A stretch of 64,000 bases of DNA from Siphonodentalium dalli (GCA_032622095.1 CP136064.1:196201948-196265947), one strand, 5' to 3'. Positions 45,541 to 58,407 are shown, counted from the stretch's first letter. Numbers and translations: made by a program. Notes: a model not told the origin generated them from the letters alone.

Positions 45541-45657
45541 AGGCATGTTTATGGACCGAGACCGCGATCCGACTAAAATTTGGTATGTAAGCCTACTTTG
45601 ATCCCGGGAATAATATGGGCGGATCCAATTTCACGTGCGACCGTGTCATTGACCTTA
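45541..45657 (-). repeat. Left part of an interrupted 126-bp-unit repeat
   Basis: Complement of the unit at 44180-44340 (GGCATGTTTATGGACCGAGA, AGGCCTACTTTGATCCCGGG-like text, CGTGCGACCGTGTC.TTGACC). It stops at TTA (45655-45657) where the large foldback element begins. The missing part continues at 49857 (TTAACCTGGCTCATATAGGC, ATGTTTCTGGACC). Confidence 0.8.
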
Positions 45658-48600
45658 TAGTGGAGTAGGCAATTGTTCAAATTGTGATTAAAGCATGAAA
45701 CTTTGCACATATGTACACATTCACATACTTATTGATATTAGATATGGAGCCACGCTGATTTTTTACTTTAACCCATCTTTTAAAGGGTTTTCCGAATTTA
45801 AAGAGCGTTTCGTGATTATATAATTTATTAAATTTCGCAATTAATCTTACCATGGAATCTGCTATTTCAAATTCGGCATATACAGTAAGTATGACTCTAA
45901 CAGATATAATGCCTCATTTTTAGGGTAAAATTGGAACTCCCATCAAGATGGCCGTCAAAATGGTAGCAGTAAGTGGAAAAATTTGACTTTTTTCACTAAT
46001 ATCTTCTAGATCAGTTTCTCCTGTATGAAACTGGTTCAGAATTGTGACTTTATTTTTATATTATTCATATTAACTGATCATTGGAGCAATGAAATATGCC
46101 ATTCATGAGGTCCTAGTCCATTCCGATACCTCAAAAATTATATTTTACAGAACTCTGTATGAAATTCACCAAAAGTCACCGGTAGGATTCTAGTCATATT
46201 TTAACAAGAAATGGACAGAATTGTGCAAACTAAGTGAGGCATACCATGACATATGGATATTTAAACTCAATGGAACCAAAAATGTCACATGTTCTGAAAA
46301 TGGCTGCCAAAATGGCGACCAAAACTTGGGAAATGGTCAATATTGGCCCAGCATGCCATGTAATCGCTTACAAGTTGTGGTCGATGAATAACATTGGCTA
46401 TTCTGTCTTATATACTTTAAATTTGTCTTATATACTTTAACATTTCTGATGCACATTGGTTAAGTCTTACTAATGTAAGCACTGACGTTACCAGAATTAT
46501 TGGATTTTTGGCAAAAATGGGACCATTTATTCAAGTAAATGGAACTATCTTTGGTATCAAAGATGTTTATTGTTTTTATCTGTCTTAAATGCGTCACACG
46601 AATGTGTTTTTAGACAAAATTACTCAAGATGGCTTCCAAAATGGCAACCAATTTGGTAAAAAAAAAGGTTTATTTTTTGTACATATATCCCAAACATTAT
46701 TCTATGTTCCCAAGAGTTAGCAAATTATAACTCACTTGGTTATTACCATGTTATGCTTCATCCAATGACTACTACGTGTTTCATTCTCGTTGTCCCTGTA
46801 CCTTCTGAGGCATGACAAATTCCTTTTAAATGATGAACTGTAGTATGGAATTTTGCCAAAAATGTCTTATGGGACTCTGGCCATATTTTTGAATGGAAAT
46901 GGACAGAACGTCTAAACGGAACTGAGTGAAACCATATTATGTGGCTGCTCTCGACAATTACCATGGAAATCAACTTAATATATGGTGTATGTCCAAATGG
47001 CAGCGAGGGAGTAAATGTGCGGTCACAGATAAGTTGAATAGTTCTACATGGAGCTATTGTATGGTCATTAATGTGCGAAGGAGTGGCCATATGGTGATGG
47101 GCTGGTATGTCTCTGGTGAGATGTATAGGTCTACAAGAGGTGACTGTATGGTCATGTGTGAGGTGAATATTTATACAAGGATTGTTTGTATGGTTAATGA
47201 AGTGGTGTATGGGTGTAATGATAGCTGTATGTCCATCTGTGTTGTTTATGTATATATAGGGTGACTGTATGGTCATGTGTGGGATACACATGTGTACATT
47301 GGGTGACTATTGTCATCGATGGGTGTACATGTATACATATGTTGGCTGTATGATCATGCGTGGGACTGTGGGTGTATGAATAAATAGGGTGTGGTTGTAT
47401 GCGTATGTGTAATGTATATAGGTGTTCATGGAATGACTGTACGGTCATGATTGTTGAAGTGTTTTTGCATACCTGGAGTATAGCTGGATGGTCATATGGT
47501 TGTATATGTGATGTATATGCATCTCTGATGTGGCTGTATTGTCATTTGGTGGGTGTACAGTTACACAGAGAGTAGCTGTATGATCATGGATGGGGTGTGT
47601 GAGTATACATCGAGTGGCTGAATTCTCATGGGCGAGGTGTATATGCAAATCTGGAGTGTACGAATGGTCGTGCGGGGTATTGCTATATCCATTGGTGAGG
47701 TGTATGCGTATACCTGGATTGATTATATGGTAAAGAGTGGGGTGTATATGTATATCATGAGTTGGTATATGGTCATGAGTGTGAAGAAAATGTATACAGG
47801 GAATGACTGTATGGTCAATGGTGAGGTGATGTGCGTTGTATTGCTATATCTATAAGGTATGCATGGTCAATGGTGAGGTATCGATGTATACCTGGAGTGA
47901 TTTTATAATCGGCATTAGTGGGATGTGTATGTACATTGTATATACATATTGGTTATATTGCCATGTGTGTGACCGATATGCACACAATGAGTGATTGGAT
48001 GGCAATTGTGAGGTGAATTGTTAAACAAGGAGTGACTGTATGACCAAGAATGTTGTGGCTGAATTGTCTTGAGTGAGGAGTATAATCAAGCCTGGAGTGT
48101 GTGAATGGCCACTGTGCGGGGCATTGGTATATATAAAATGGTTGTCGGGAGTATATGCATACACGGCGTTACTCTATGGTTATGGTTGCAGTGTATATGT
48201 ATATCTTGAGTGGATATATGGCCATAAATGTGGCAAATATATATAGAGAGTGAATGTATGGCCAATGGGGAGGCGAATAGGTATACAAGAAGTGACTGTA
48301 CGACCACGAATGTGGTGAATATGTATACAGGAAGTGACTATATGGTCATGGGTGAAGTGTAGGAGTATACATGGTGTACCTGAATTGTGACTTATGGCTG
48401 CGTAGTCACATGTGTGGTTTACGGGTAAACCCAATTGTGGTTGTATGGTCATGGGTGAGGTGTAGGTGTATAAAGGGAATGGCTAGATGGTCATTTGTGT
48501 GGTGTTCATGTATAAATAACATGATTGCTTTGTCGTGGGCGAGTTGTACAGTTGAACCTTTGGTGGCTATGACTTTCCATAATAACTCAAGTATATGTTA

Positions 48601-49856
48601 ATCGATTGGGATGTAATGTTAGAGAGTTCTTCATCATGGTGGCCTTTTATATGCACAATGGAGAAACGGTGTTCACGACATGAGTCAATCATCTTGGTGC
48701 CAATGGCCCAGAATATGATGTTATTAAGCAGTTTTCCCTAATCTCCTTGTTTGACTTTTTAAAAGGCATACAGAAGAGCAGAGAATAATGTCCGGCATAT
48801 ATTTGAAAATATCAACTTTTCTACCAAATATTGTGGACATTTTGAAAGTCAGCTTGAGTATGTTTTTCTAAAAAAAACATCAAAGTGAGGCATTTAAGAC
48901 GGATCAAAACAATAAACACCATAGATAGTTCCCATTGTGACGCATTTAAGATGGTAAAAATAAACACCAAAGATAGTTCCATTTTACTTGAACAAATTGT
49001 GCAAACTGAAAAATAACTTTTTGGCGATTTTCAGATAATTCCAATAATTTTGTTTATGTAATAGTAACACTTATCCAAAATACATCATAAATGTTAGTAT
49101 TCAATTTATATATGACAGAACAGCCAATTGTATTCATAATCCACGACTTTTGGTTGTTTGCATGGCACTCTGGGACAATATTTACCACTTTCCATATTTT
49201 GGCCGCCATTTTGACAGCCATTTTGAGCAAAAGTGACCATTTTGGCTCCATTGAGTTGAAATATTCATGAGAAATGGTATGCCTCAATTATTTTGCACAG
49301 TTCTGTTCATTTCTTCTGGAAATATGGCTAGAATCAAAATTGTGATTTTTGGTGAAATTTCATACAGCGTTCTGTAAAATCGAACTATTGAGATATCGGA
49401 AGGGGCTGGGATATCATGAATGGCATATTTCATTGCTTCAATAATCAGTTAACATGAATACTACAAAATAAAGTGACATTTCCGAACCAGCTCCAGAAGA
49501 TATTAGTGAAAAAACGTCAAATTTTCCACTTACGGCTACCATTTTGACGGTCATCTTGAACGGGGAGTTCGAATTTCACCCTAAAAATGTGCCATTATAT
49601 CTCACAGAATCATACTTACTGTATAATCCTAATTTGAAATCGCAGATTCCGTGGTAAGATTAATTGTGACAATAAATAAATTATATAATCATGAAACGCT
49701 CTTTAAATTCGGAAAACCCCTTAAAAGAGGGGTTAAAGTGAAATTTCAGCGTGGCTCCATATCTAATATCAATTGGTATGGGAATATGTATATATGTGCA
49801 AAAATTTCATGCTTTAGTCATGAAGTGAACAATTCTTTTACTAATCTACTCCACTA
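45658..49856. mobile_element. Complete large foldback element with minisatellite core, FBM-2 (4.2 kb)
   Basis: Ends TAGTGGAGTAGGCAATTGTT and the complement AACAATTCTTTTACTAATCT + ACTCCACTA form the outermost part of inverted arms of about 1.2 kb (45658-46900 and 48600-49856). The arms pair, with divergence, through landmarks such as TGGAGCCACGCTGA, AAAGAGCGTTTCGTGATTA, ATCTTCTAGATCAG, GGCCATCTTGA-like words and AAATGGACAGAA. The core 47040-48580 is the 42-bp minisatellite. TTA directly flanks both ends (45655-45657, 49857-49859), and removing the element with one TTA rebuilds a continuous copy of the neighbouring repeat. No transposase frame. The relative at 11840-15405 shares arms and core. 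Confidence 0.9.
47040..48580 (-). repeat. 42-bp degenerate minisatellite core of FBM-2
   Basis: About 36 units of the form GTGACTGTATGGTCATGTGTG then AGGTGTATATGTATACATGG, the same consensus as at 12160-14410 but here in a single orientation. Unit length is near 42 bp and units are strongly diverged, with many point changes and few indels. Confidence 0.85.
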
Positions 49857-49895
49857 TTAACCTGGCTCATATAGGCATGTTTCTGGACCAATCGA

Positions 49896-51238
49896 AAAAT
49901 AGTTTATTTTCCTTTCTCCTAATAATTTTCAAAGTTTTTCCCACAGTATAGTTCAACGTTGTCACTTTGAATTAGAAATATCCCTAAATAGACCGGACGA
50001 AGTTGGGCACATCAGCTAGTAAATAATAATTATGGTACCTAGCTATATTAGAATCACGAGGGGAGTTGGGATGGAGTGCAAAACAAGGATATATCCACAG
50101 ACCATTACATGGCGATACTTGTATGCATGGACGTTTCATAGGGGTGCAGTTGGAAATTTCAAGGTGTACACCCAAAACAGAGACCCTCTAGCCATGTCCC
50201 CGCGAAGCTCTATATCTGAAACACGAATTGGTTGGTTCCGCTGATCACTATGACAAACTTTAGGGCGAGACAAAATTGATGAAAGCAAATATACAAATAT
50301 ACAGATGAACCAATCAGATTGTGTTAGTAATCCAGTGAAAGTAAAGGCTAATACACTTAAGGTGTTTGTGTTTGACACCATATTGACAACATGCAGGTGG
50401 AGATCAGCATGCAGAATTTAACATCTGCATCACTCAAGTACTTGGCCTGGTATTATCAACTGGCACTGCTCAATATTCACTTATATAAATTTACAGGGGC
50501 TTGTTAAGCAGAAAGGGGAAAACAAATAAAAGGCGGCTAGACCACACGTCTCCGAATAATATTTGACCGGTGGCTTTTTTAGAAAAGAAAATTTTATTCT
50601 GGGAACAATCATTGAATCATACTTTGCCTCCAACTGTCTATGTTGTTCAAACACGTAGTTTTATTTCATTAGACACCAGAAAAATCATTAAATTCTAAGT
50701 CTATAATCAGGATATTCTAAGTCAACAAGGGTGTCATAACTCAGATAAAAATTAGTGGACAGAACCCAATTTCGAACTTTAGTATTCCATGCGAGTATTC
50801 CATAAACCAAATTTGAAAACAATCAGATAATTAATACTAAACAAGAAAACCATAGTCAGAAATGGTAACGCCACCAAGATTATAGTATTACATATAAATA
50901 GAAATTATAAAAAATACATAAAATATTTTGATAACAATTGCGTTTAAACAAATAATCCTTCAAATTATTACTAACAAAGCAAGTAAACGACTGTGGGTTC
51001 ACTCAACAGATTATAAAGACTTGGACTTAGTATACTGTAAATACTAAAATTTAAATGAAATAATTAAAAGATAAAATTTAGCAAGTAGTAAAAGTTAATT
51101 TTCTCATTTAAATTTTTTTTTTGGTTAAATAAAGCAATAATTTAAATGTAACATTTGGTTTTTAAAAAATAATTGACTGTGGCTCTTCCAATAAGTGTGC
51201 GACTGACCTGGTCAATTGTTCTTAAGAAGTTGTTTTGA
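49896..51238. other. No gene recognised; P1 element fragment near 50.7 kb
   Basis: 50725-50840 has diverged text of the P1 core (GGTGTCATAACTCAGATAAA, ACCAAATTTGAAAACAATCAG). Otherwise AT-rich with small overlapping open frames. Confidence 0.4.
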
Positions 51239-52030
51239 GAATTACTATGGAGGGAAATAGTTATGGTTGTGGCTTCGCAAGTAATTAACTTGGTGACGTG
51301 ATGTTAACAAATCTGAACTCCAGTAAACCAAGGATGTTCCGTACCAAATATAAGGTAAATTAATAATTCTTTAGAATTTGTTTTAAAGGGGTACTGTACG
51401 CCAAATGTTGTTGTTGGTTTCTATAGTCTCCGAGTCGGAGAATAAGGTAACAATTTTTCCATTATTTGAAAGTCTGTTGAGTAAGAAGTCATGTTACGGA
51501 TGACAAATTTACCGGAATGCAAAAATACAAATTGTCGTTGTCGAGTAATTTTTGTAAAGTTTTCAACCAAATGAATCAAATAAAAGTTATATTATATGCA
51601 TACTAGTCCCATATAATCATTTAAGATATTGTATCGTCGCTAGTCAGTGAGTGGCTTGAGTGTTCTCCCCGTATCATCATAATATTTTAAGCGATCGTGT
51701 GTGCGATCGGTTTAACAATCCAGTATCCCTCAATTACTGTTTTTGATTACGGTAATTCGTAATTTAATTGACGCCATTTTATGGCTCCAGTCATAAATTC
51801 AATTTATATCAAATTAAATTATAAAATTTTAAGATAGCCTATTAACCTGAGCGTTTACAGAATACATCTTCGACTCAAATTACTTATGTTTCTATATATT
51901 ATCGATATTAGATCATTGTTGTCACAGGAAATTTAATGAAAATGGCGTACAGTACCCCTTTAAGATTTACTATGGAGGGAAAGAATTGTGGTGCTGGCTT
52001 CGCAACTATTTGACCTCATTGTAACAAATA
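51239..52030 (+). repeat. Direct repeats flanking a piggyBac-like MITE
   Basis: ATTACTATGGAGGGAAA ... GTGGCTTCGCAAGTAATT (51239-51312) recurs as TTTACTATGGAGGGAAAG ... TGGCTTCGCAACTATT (51966-52030). The pair of about 70 bp brackets the MITE and some unique sequence. Confidence 0.6.
51387..51959. mobile_element. piggyBac-like MITE, 573 bp, TTAA flanks
   Basis: TTAA on both sides (51383-51386 and 51960-51963). Perfect 16-bp inverted ends AGGGGTACTGTACGCCA and TGGCGTACAGTACCCCT. TTAA targets with short inverted ends are the mark of piggyBac elements. No transposase frame; non-autonomous. Confidence 0.85.
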
Positions 52031-52399
52031 TAAATATTAGTCACTCAGGCAATAGATGTATCTATTCTGTATATTAAGTTATTGGGTCTTACGTGTCTTG
52101 AGATGTCTAAATAGTTTTTGATGGACAGATCGCACAAGGGACCCACGCCAATCTTCTCTGTTGGGATTCCAATTGTTGGCTTATTATATATGCACATATG
52201 CTTAAGATACAGTTGCGCGCGAAGCACGCTCCCGTAAGTCGGGTTTTGGATCCCAGTTAATGAAAATATCATTGAAATAATCAGTTTCCCCCAATAAACA
52301 TCCATATATTCAATATACATGTTTTGGAGCAGAATTAAGCAGTCCATATTGGACGCCATCATGGAATTTATTTTGTTTTGTTTTAATTTTCACACATAA

Positions 52400-52935
52400 T
52401 TATTAGTTATGTGGATGGAGTTCTCATTAAACCTCACATCCTTATATTGGTTACAGTAATGCCCAAAGTAATTGACCACTTAACCACATCAGACTTATTG
52501 GTAATTTTTTAAAATTACAAATAATTCTGCTCTGGTTAAGTGGTCAATTACTTTGAACATTACTGTATGAGGATTGAGTTATCATTAAACCTCAAATCCT
52601 TATATTGGTTACAGTAATGCCCAAAGTAATTGACCACTTAACCACAGCAGAATTATGGGTATTTTTTCAGCATTTAAAATCCTGATAAAATTACCCATTA
52701 TTCTGCTGTGCTTAAGTGGTCAATTACTTTGAACATTACTGTATGAGGATTGAGTTATCATTAAACCTCAAATCCATATATTGGTTACAGTAATGCCCAA
52801 AGTAATTGACCACTTAACCACAGCATAATTATGGGTAATTTTTCAGGATTTAAAATCATGAAAAAATACCCATAATTTTGCTGTGGTTAAGTGATCAATT
52901 ACTTTGGACATTACTGTATGTATATGGAGTTAAAC
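52400..52935 (+). repeat. Tandem array of three Tc1/mariner-like palindromic MITEs
   Basis: Three elements (52454-52565, 52612-52741, 52788-52916) begin CAGTAATGCCCAAAGTAATT and end with the complement, each flanked by TA. Between them the same 46-bp spacer recurs (GAGGATTGAGTTATCATTAA then ACCTCAAATCCTTATATTGG). Periods are 158 and 176 bp. Insertion followed by tandem duplication of element plus flank explains this better than three insertions. Confidence 0.85.
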
Positions 52936-53189
52936 CTCACAACAGTGTGTTGGGGATTTGGACCTTGACTTAGGACCTTTGGTTTTTAACGCAACAAATG
53001 CGCGTACACCTTATACACAAATTTCTTATGTAACCAGAGTTTTTCTTGGATAAGATGAGTTTGAAGCCTGCTAACATTTCAAAATGTTGTCAGTTTTGTA
53101 TTCTCTGCAGCGGAACTCGACGCATTGAAGCAAAAGTTACAAGAGATAAAATGTGTACGTAACGAGACTATAATACAAATGAAAAAATA

Positions 53190-53940
53190 AATTCAGGGAG
53201 GGGTGGGCGATACAGGGAACTAAGCGTTGAACCGATATAAATTTATAGAGCGATAATGACCAATGTTGACATATTATGCATCTCAACTCTACTGAACATT
53301 GCAACAAGGCTATAAAATAGGGGGTGTCAGAATCTTAGTCATCTCTATATAGTGCCAGAATAGTCATTTATGGACTTCTATAAGATGTTGGGTTGGTACG
53401 TTATATGGAATTGGAGAAAAGGGGGTTTGTACCGATGATCTGACATAAATTAGTGGAGCGATGTTGCCATGTAATGTATCGCGACTGTACTAAAGCAGCA
53501 ATGACATAAAATGGGGGGGGGGGGGGGGTATAAAATTATCTCTATCTCTATAGATCGCACCAGGATTATATAGAAAGGAATAGCAATTGATATACGTATA
53601 CGGTATACTATAGTAATACCATAGACATATAAGTACAAGTATCACGCAATAAAATATTAAGTAACGTGACTATAGCGATGAAAAAATTTAATAAATTGGA
53701 CCGGGATTAGAGGTTGGGTTGGTTATATGTGGATAATTGGATATGGATTTCATACCGATGAAACGATACAAATTAGTGGAGCGATAAAGACCAATGTTGA
53801 CACTTAGTCAGGCTACGCGGGAGAAAATAGGGGTTGATACGATAGGCCGAAATAATTTTGTCGGGTGATAATGACCAATGTTGACGTATAAAGTAACACG
53901 ACTGTACTGTCGCACAATTATCAGATATAATGGTCAAATA
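53190..53940 (+). repeat. Degenerate tandem repeats, period about 200-250 bp
   Basis: Recurring blocks include ACCGAT....ACA(T)AAATTAGTGGAGCGAT, AATGACCAATGTTGAC, CGACTGTACT, and ATAAAATAGGGG(G)T. A 16-G run lies at 53513-53528. Units are too diverged to fix borders. Confidence 0.5.
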
Positions 53941-54030
53941 TGGACTCTAGTGCCCAATATGGAACAGCTCAGAAAACATTTGCACGGCCCTAAAATTTAT
54001 TTAACAAGGCAATTGGCATCTGCCAAATAC

Positions 54031-54385
54031 AAATCGATTTAAGTCGATAAATCTCTTATTTTTCAAACTTTTTAGCTCACACTTGGTGTGTGTGAGTGGG
54101 ATACTTATATATTCCTAAAATGACAGGGTACAGCACGTAATTATTTTTTAGATCGAAGAAATGATTTTTTTTCGATGACAAAATTTAACAGTAGAATAAC
54201 ACAGGATTTCCCATTAAAATCGATTTATGTCTATAAAACTGTCATTTTTCAAAATTTTGAGCTGAAATTTGGTGTGTATGTGTGTAAAACTTATATATTT
54301 TTAAAATGACAGAGTTCAGCGTGTAATTATGTTTTAGATGGAAGAAATTGAATTTGTTTTCGATAATAAATTTACACTACAGCGT
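54031..54385 (+). repeat. 187-bp tandem duplication
   Basis: AATCGATTTAAGTCGATAAA at 54031 recurs as AATCGATTTATGTCTATAAA at 54218. TTTGGTGTGTATGTGTG, CTTATATATT..TAAAATGACAG and TTAGAT.GAAGAAAT follow in order in both. Confidence 0.7.
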
Positions 54386-54645
54386 GGACCGTGGACGGGT
54401 CATCGAGTAAACGCATTTTATAAACAGGCTTTTGTCAATTGCCATTTTGGTCAAACTAAACCCTTTTCGACCGGGACAGCAGATCCGAATAGTAGCTAAG
54501 ATGTATTTAGATAGAATTATCAAAAGAATTTGACTGATTCGGGTGCAGTTTAAGAGAATCGAGTGGAGAAATCTTGGTGATAATTCCAGAAAATAAAGAT
54601 GGCGGAGAATCACAATGAAACTACCCACAATTCACTTCACTATAC

Positions 54646-55120
54646 CAGGGGTTTGCAATGGGTTACACATTATTTTCAGTCTATCAAATTATTTATATTT
54701 TCAACAACAAGTGACTTTAAGTTTACAATTTCAGCCTATCCTGACTCTATCGATACGATTTATCATATTTTCAAAAACATATTATACACTGGTGGCGTTA
54801 ACTTTACAATTTCGGCATCTACGTGATTCTATCGGTACGATTGAGTAATGGTACAAAACAAAATGTCCAAGAATACACAAGGGGCTCCCAATGGGTTATA
54901 TATTATTTTCAGTCTATCAAATTATTTATATTTTCAACAACATATTATTATTACACCGGTGACTTTAAGTTTACAATTTCAGCCTGTCCTGACTCTATCG
55001 ATATGATTTATCATATTTTCATAAACATATTATACACCGGTGGCGTTAACTTTACAATTTCGGCATCTATGTGATTCTATTGGTACGATTGAGTAAGGTA
55101 CAAAAAATCTCCAAGAATAC
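54646..55120 (+). repeat. 233-bp tandem duplication
   Basis: Two adjacent highly similar units: AATGGGTTA(C/T)A.ATTATTT at 54656 and 54889, then TCAGTCTATCAAATTATTTA, CTTTAAGTTTACAATTTCAG, GGTGGCGTTAACTTTACAAT. The second unit has a short insertion (ATTATTATTACACCG). Open frames repeat with the unit and are not genes. Confidence 0.85.
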
Positions 55121-55229
55121 ATTCGCCCTGTCCACCACACAATATCAAAATCACAGAAACTAGATACACCACATGTGGCGTAATTATCATCCGGAAACCA
55201 AGATAATCAGCAAATTATAAGTCAACAAT

Positions 55230-55640
55230 GGAGCAACGCTCACCATCTAGCGGTCACCCAAATGATCCATATGAAGTTTGGTGATGATCGTATGAGGGAT
55301 ATGTGGGTGTGCCAAAGGATTTAGTCATGCAAAGAGTAAAATCCAAAATGGCTGCCAGCGGCCATGTTTTTCATGGAAAATTGCTCAAAGTTCAAACTCG
55401 ATAGCTCATATCTATAGGTGATCCAAAACATGCCTGTAAATTTTCAAAACAACTCTCCAATAAATGCTGGCTGCAGTGTGTGGTGATGGACTCAAATTTG
55501 AAATCCCAAGATGCCGGATGACGGCCATGTGTTTGAATGAATTTCGAAAAAAAATTGATGGCTACCATCTTGAGGTCACCCGGAAGAGCCATATGAAGTT
55601 TGGTTATGATCGGATGAGAGATGTGACATGTTGGGCATGC
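55230..55640 (+). repeat. Dispersed repeat with AAAATGGCTGCCAG, two internal units
   Basis: Shares ordered text with 4040-4440. The block GGTCACCC...CCATATGAAGTTTGGT.ATGATCG.ATGAG.GAT occurs twice (55253-55310 and 55574-55625), suggesting a unit of about 320 bp. Confidence 0.6.
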
Positions 55641-55689
55641 TAATGGAAATTGTTGAAGGATCGCGGATGCCAAGCCATGGCAATAGTTT

Positions 55690-55965
55690 AAAACATTTTC
55701 ATGACGGGAGCTGCGCTGGTACAGCATCAAAGATCCTGTGCCATTGCATTCTTATATATGTATGTCTCCCAGAGAACCTCGCATATATAAGAGAATGCAC
55801 TGATTTTACAAGGTCAAAAATGGGTAGAAGGAGATCCCTCGATCTATTCGACCATCCCAGGTGCTTTGCACCCAACTACTCTCTATATACTCTATATACA
55901 AGGTCAAGGTAAATAGTTTGGCCAATGTATTCTCTTATATATGTGAGGCTCCCTATACATGGGAC
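55690..55965 (-). mobile_element. CGCATATATAAG hairpin MITE, reverse orientation
   Basis: Begins TTTTCATGACGGGAGCTGCG and GCATCAAAGATCCTGTGCCA, the complement of the right end seen at 3030-3076. Hairpin stems follow at 55745-55800 and 55925-55955. The far end is indistinct. Confidence 0.55.
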
Positions 55966-57979
55966 AGACTTTTCTTCACAAAGTAAAGTTGAGCTAAAAT
56001 GGGCAGACCTCACTCAGAATCAAATGTGCTGTGCCCCTCATCGATAAACTCACATACCAAATATTGTTTAATTTCATTAATTATTTACTGAAGATATCAT
56101 CCAGAAACCATCTGGAAAGGACGGACACTTGATTTCTATAGTCCCAAAATTTCTCCCAGTGGGACTTAGGATAGCCACCTGTCCCACAGTGAAATTAGGC
56201 CACAAATAAGGGTATGAATTGTACACAAACAAATTGATAACAACTGAAAGATAATGTTTTATATGTAATTTTTATTTATCCTAGAATAAACACAACATTT
56301 GTTTTGTATAATTATATTATATTATATAATTAAACAAGAGTTTATTTAGTGAAATGAACACTGAGCATTAGGTTTATTTCCTATAAACTAAATGACATCA
56401 CATATTGTTGCCCTAAACCACTCATGTCACAATAATACTTTAGAGAACTGGAGGCAATTTGTTTTTTAACATTTAGATGAATTTAGATTTAGGTTGTTTT
56501 AAAAAAAATATAATTTACTCATTATTTGTTACAAGTTGTTTTGTTACTTATGAATTACCTGTAATAAAGAGCTTTTATGTTGACATATTTAACAATCCAT
56601 TATCATCCCTCTTGAAAATAATTTATCATATACAGCCCTCATAATTGGCTACGGCAATCGGCATTGCAATTGGCAATGCCGAAGCCATTTGCTGAAGCAA
56701 ACTGGGCCACGGTAAAGGGTTGCCGTAGCAGATTGCCGAAGCCAAACAATCTGAATTAAAAGGGCTGCATATATAGTGAGGTTGAAATCTTTTTGTATGG
56801 ACCAGCTCTCCCTTCATATAGTCCACCATCTGTCCACACCCTCTACAGTGTGAATTAAGCTTTGGACAGCGGCTGGCAGAATGAATGGACAGGTTATTTA
56901 ATAATGTGTATTCGTAATGGTATAATGAAAGCTGCTCTTTGTTATTATGTAAGAATATTATGTGTGAAGTCCAGAGGTGGTATATCAAACAGATTTTTGA
57001 GTGTTGAGTGTTTCATAGGGAAATTTTATGCTATTTGGGTTTAGGTATATAATGCGAATAAATCTTGGACACTGACGAAAGTTATTTTTTAAAGAGGAAT
57101 TCCATGTGCAAGATAGTTTTGTACTCTTTTTGTATAAACTGGATTGTTACTTTTGTATTTAGTTTGCCTTTATCACGTCTGGTAATGTAGATACCTTGTT
57201 CAATCAGTAATATTTAGATATGGATATTCAAACAGAATTCAATATTGAAAGCCATTCATTTCCGTTTTGAGGTAATTCAATTAGAAGAAATAAGTTAATT
57301 TTGGAAAATTAAGATTTCAATTCGATCCTATATGAGGCTGAATTTGAAGTTTTATCATACAATAAGCTTTGTAGTGAAAGTTATTGCCGGTATTGTAAAT
57401 TACAATATGAAAGATTTTAAATAATGGCTTCTAGTTATTTTCTGTTTTACTTCAAATTATTTTCTGTTTTACTTCAAATTAGGTTTTTTTAGCAACAAAA
57501 ATTGGATGGACACACCCCATCCTGACCATTCAAACCCATGCCTATATAACTTATTTTCATAAAGTTCCTTTGTTTATGTAGAATAAAACAAGAATGGATA
57601 GGTTGTATATTGTATAGAAATTAATTCTTTCACCCTGTGCCTTGATTATGACCTAATTATAGTGTGATCGCCGGCAACAGAAATCAATAGTTAACTTGAA
57701 GGGGGACTTTACCCTAAATCCGGCCATTTATGGGACCACTTCCTTTTATACTCAACAGAATATATATATGCAACAGCTGAATGAATTTGAGCCATCATGG
57801 ATGAGTGCAAAATACACTCATATAGCTATTTCTGTTGCTACGGATGTTATGTGCATTCAGGCTATAATAACAGCACAGTGTGATTGCATTTAATAGTATA
57901 CATGTACATCCCTATCCATTCATGTTTTATTCTACATAAACATAGAACCCGCACGAACAAAACTGTTGTTTAACCACAG
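55966..57979. other. No gene recognised
   Basis: At 56645-56760 the word ATTGCCGAAGCC and its complement recur five or six times. A 24-bp direct repeat (ATTTTCTGTTTTACTTCAAA) is at 57434-57481. The rest is AT-rich. Confidence 0.4.
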
Positions 57980-58037
57980 AGGAGGATGAACCAGTAGTGA
58001 GACAGATGTGCCAGCCAGATAAGCATGTCTTCAAATG
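57980..58037 (+). CDS. Candidate short exon, gene unknown
   Basis: 58 bp between TTTAACCACAG and GTAGGT. The open frame reads EEDEPVVRQMCQPDKHVFKW, which looks like ordinary protein. No duplicate, neighbour exon or recognised family supports it, and short intervals like this arise by chance. Confidence 0.25.
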
Positions 58038-58252
58038 GTAGGTGCGATTTATATAGTAAATTACCCACTGTTTCAGTTGGTCTCAAATTCTCAATGGTCT
58101 AATTAATCACTTCAATTTCTTTAGTTTAGCTTACATTGCCTCATAGAAGTTCCATTCTAATAGAAATAGAATTATGTAAATTACTTTCCGAAAGTTACTC
58201 AAGTGTTCCAAATAAACATGCTGGGAGGTGCAGTTCGAAACCCCAGAGACTA

Positions 58253-58407
58253 CAGTAATGCCCTAAATAATCGACTCCTAAACCACAGCAGAATTATGGG
58301 TAATTTTTCAGGATTTAGATGGAAATATGCCATATTTCCGACTAAATCCTGAAAAATTACCCATAATTCTGCTGTGGTTAAATAGTTGATTATTTAGGGC
58401 ATTACTG
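58253..58407. mobile_element. Tc1/mariner-like palindromic MITE (155 bp)
   Basis: TA-flanked; begins CAGTAATGCCCTAAATAATC and ends with its complement. Arms of about 70 bp are nearly perfect and include CAGAATTATGGGTAATTTTT. Same family as 52454, 60425, 61533 and 62491. Confidence 0.85.
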
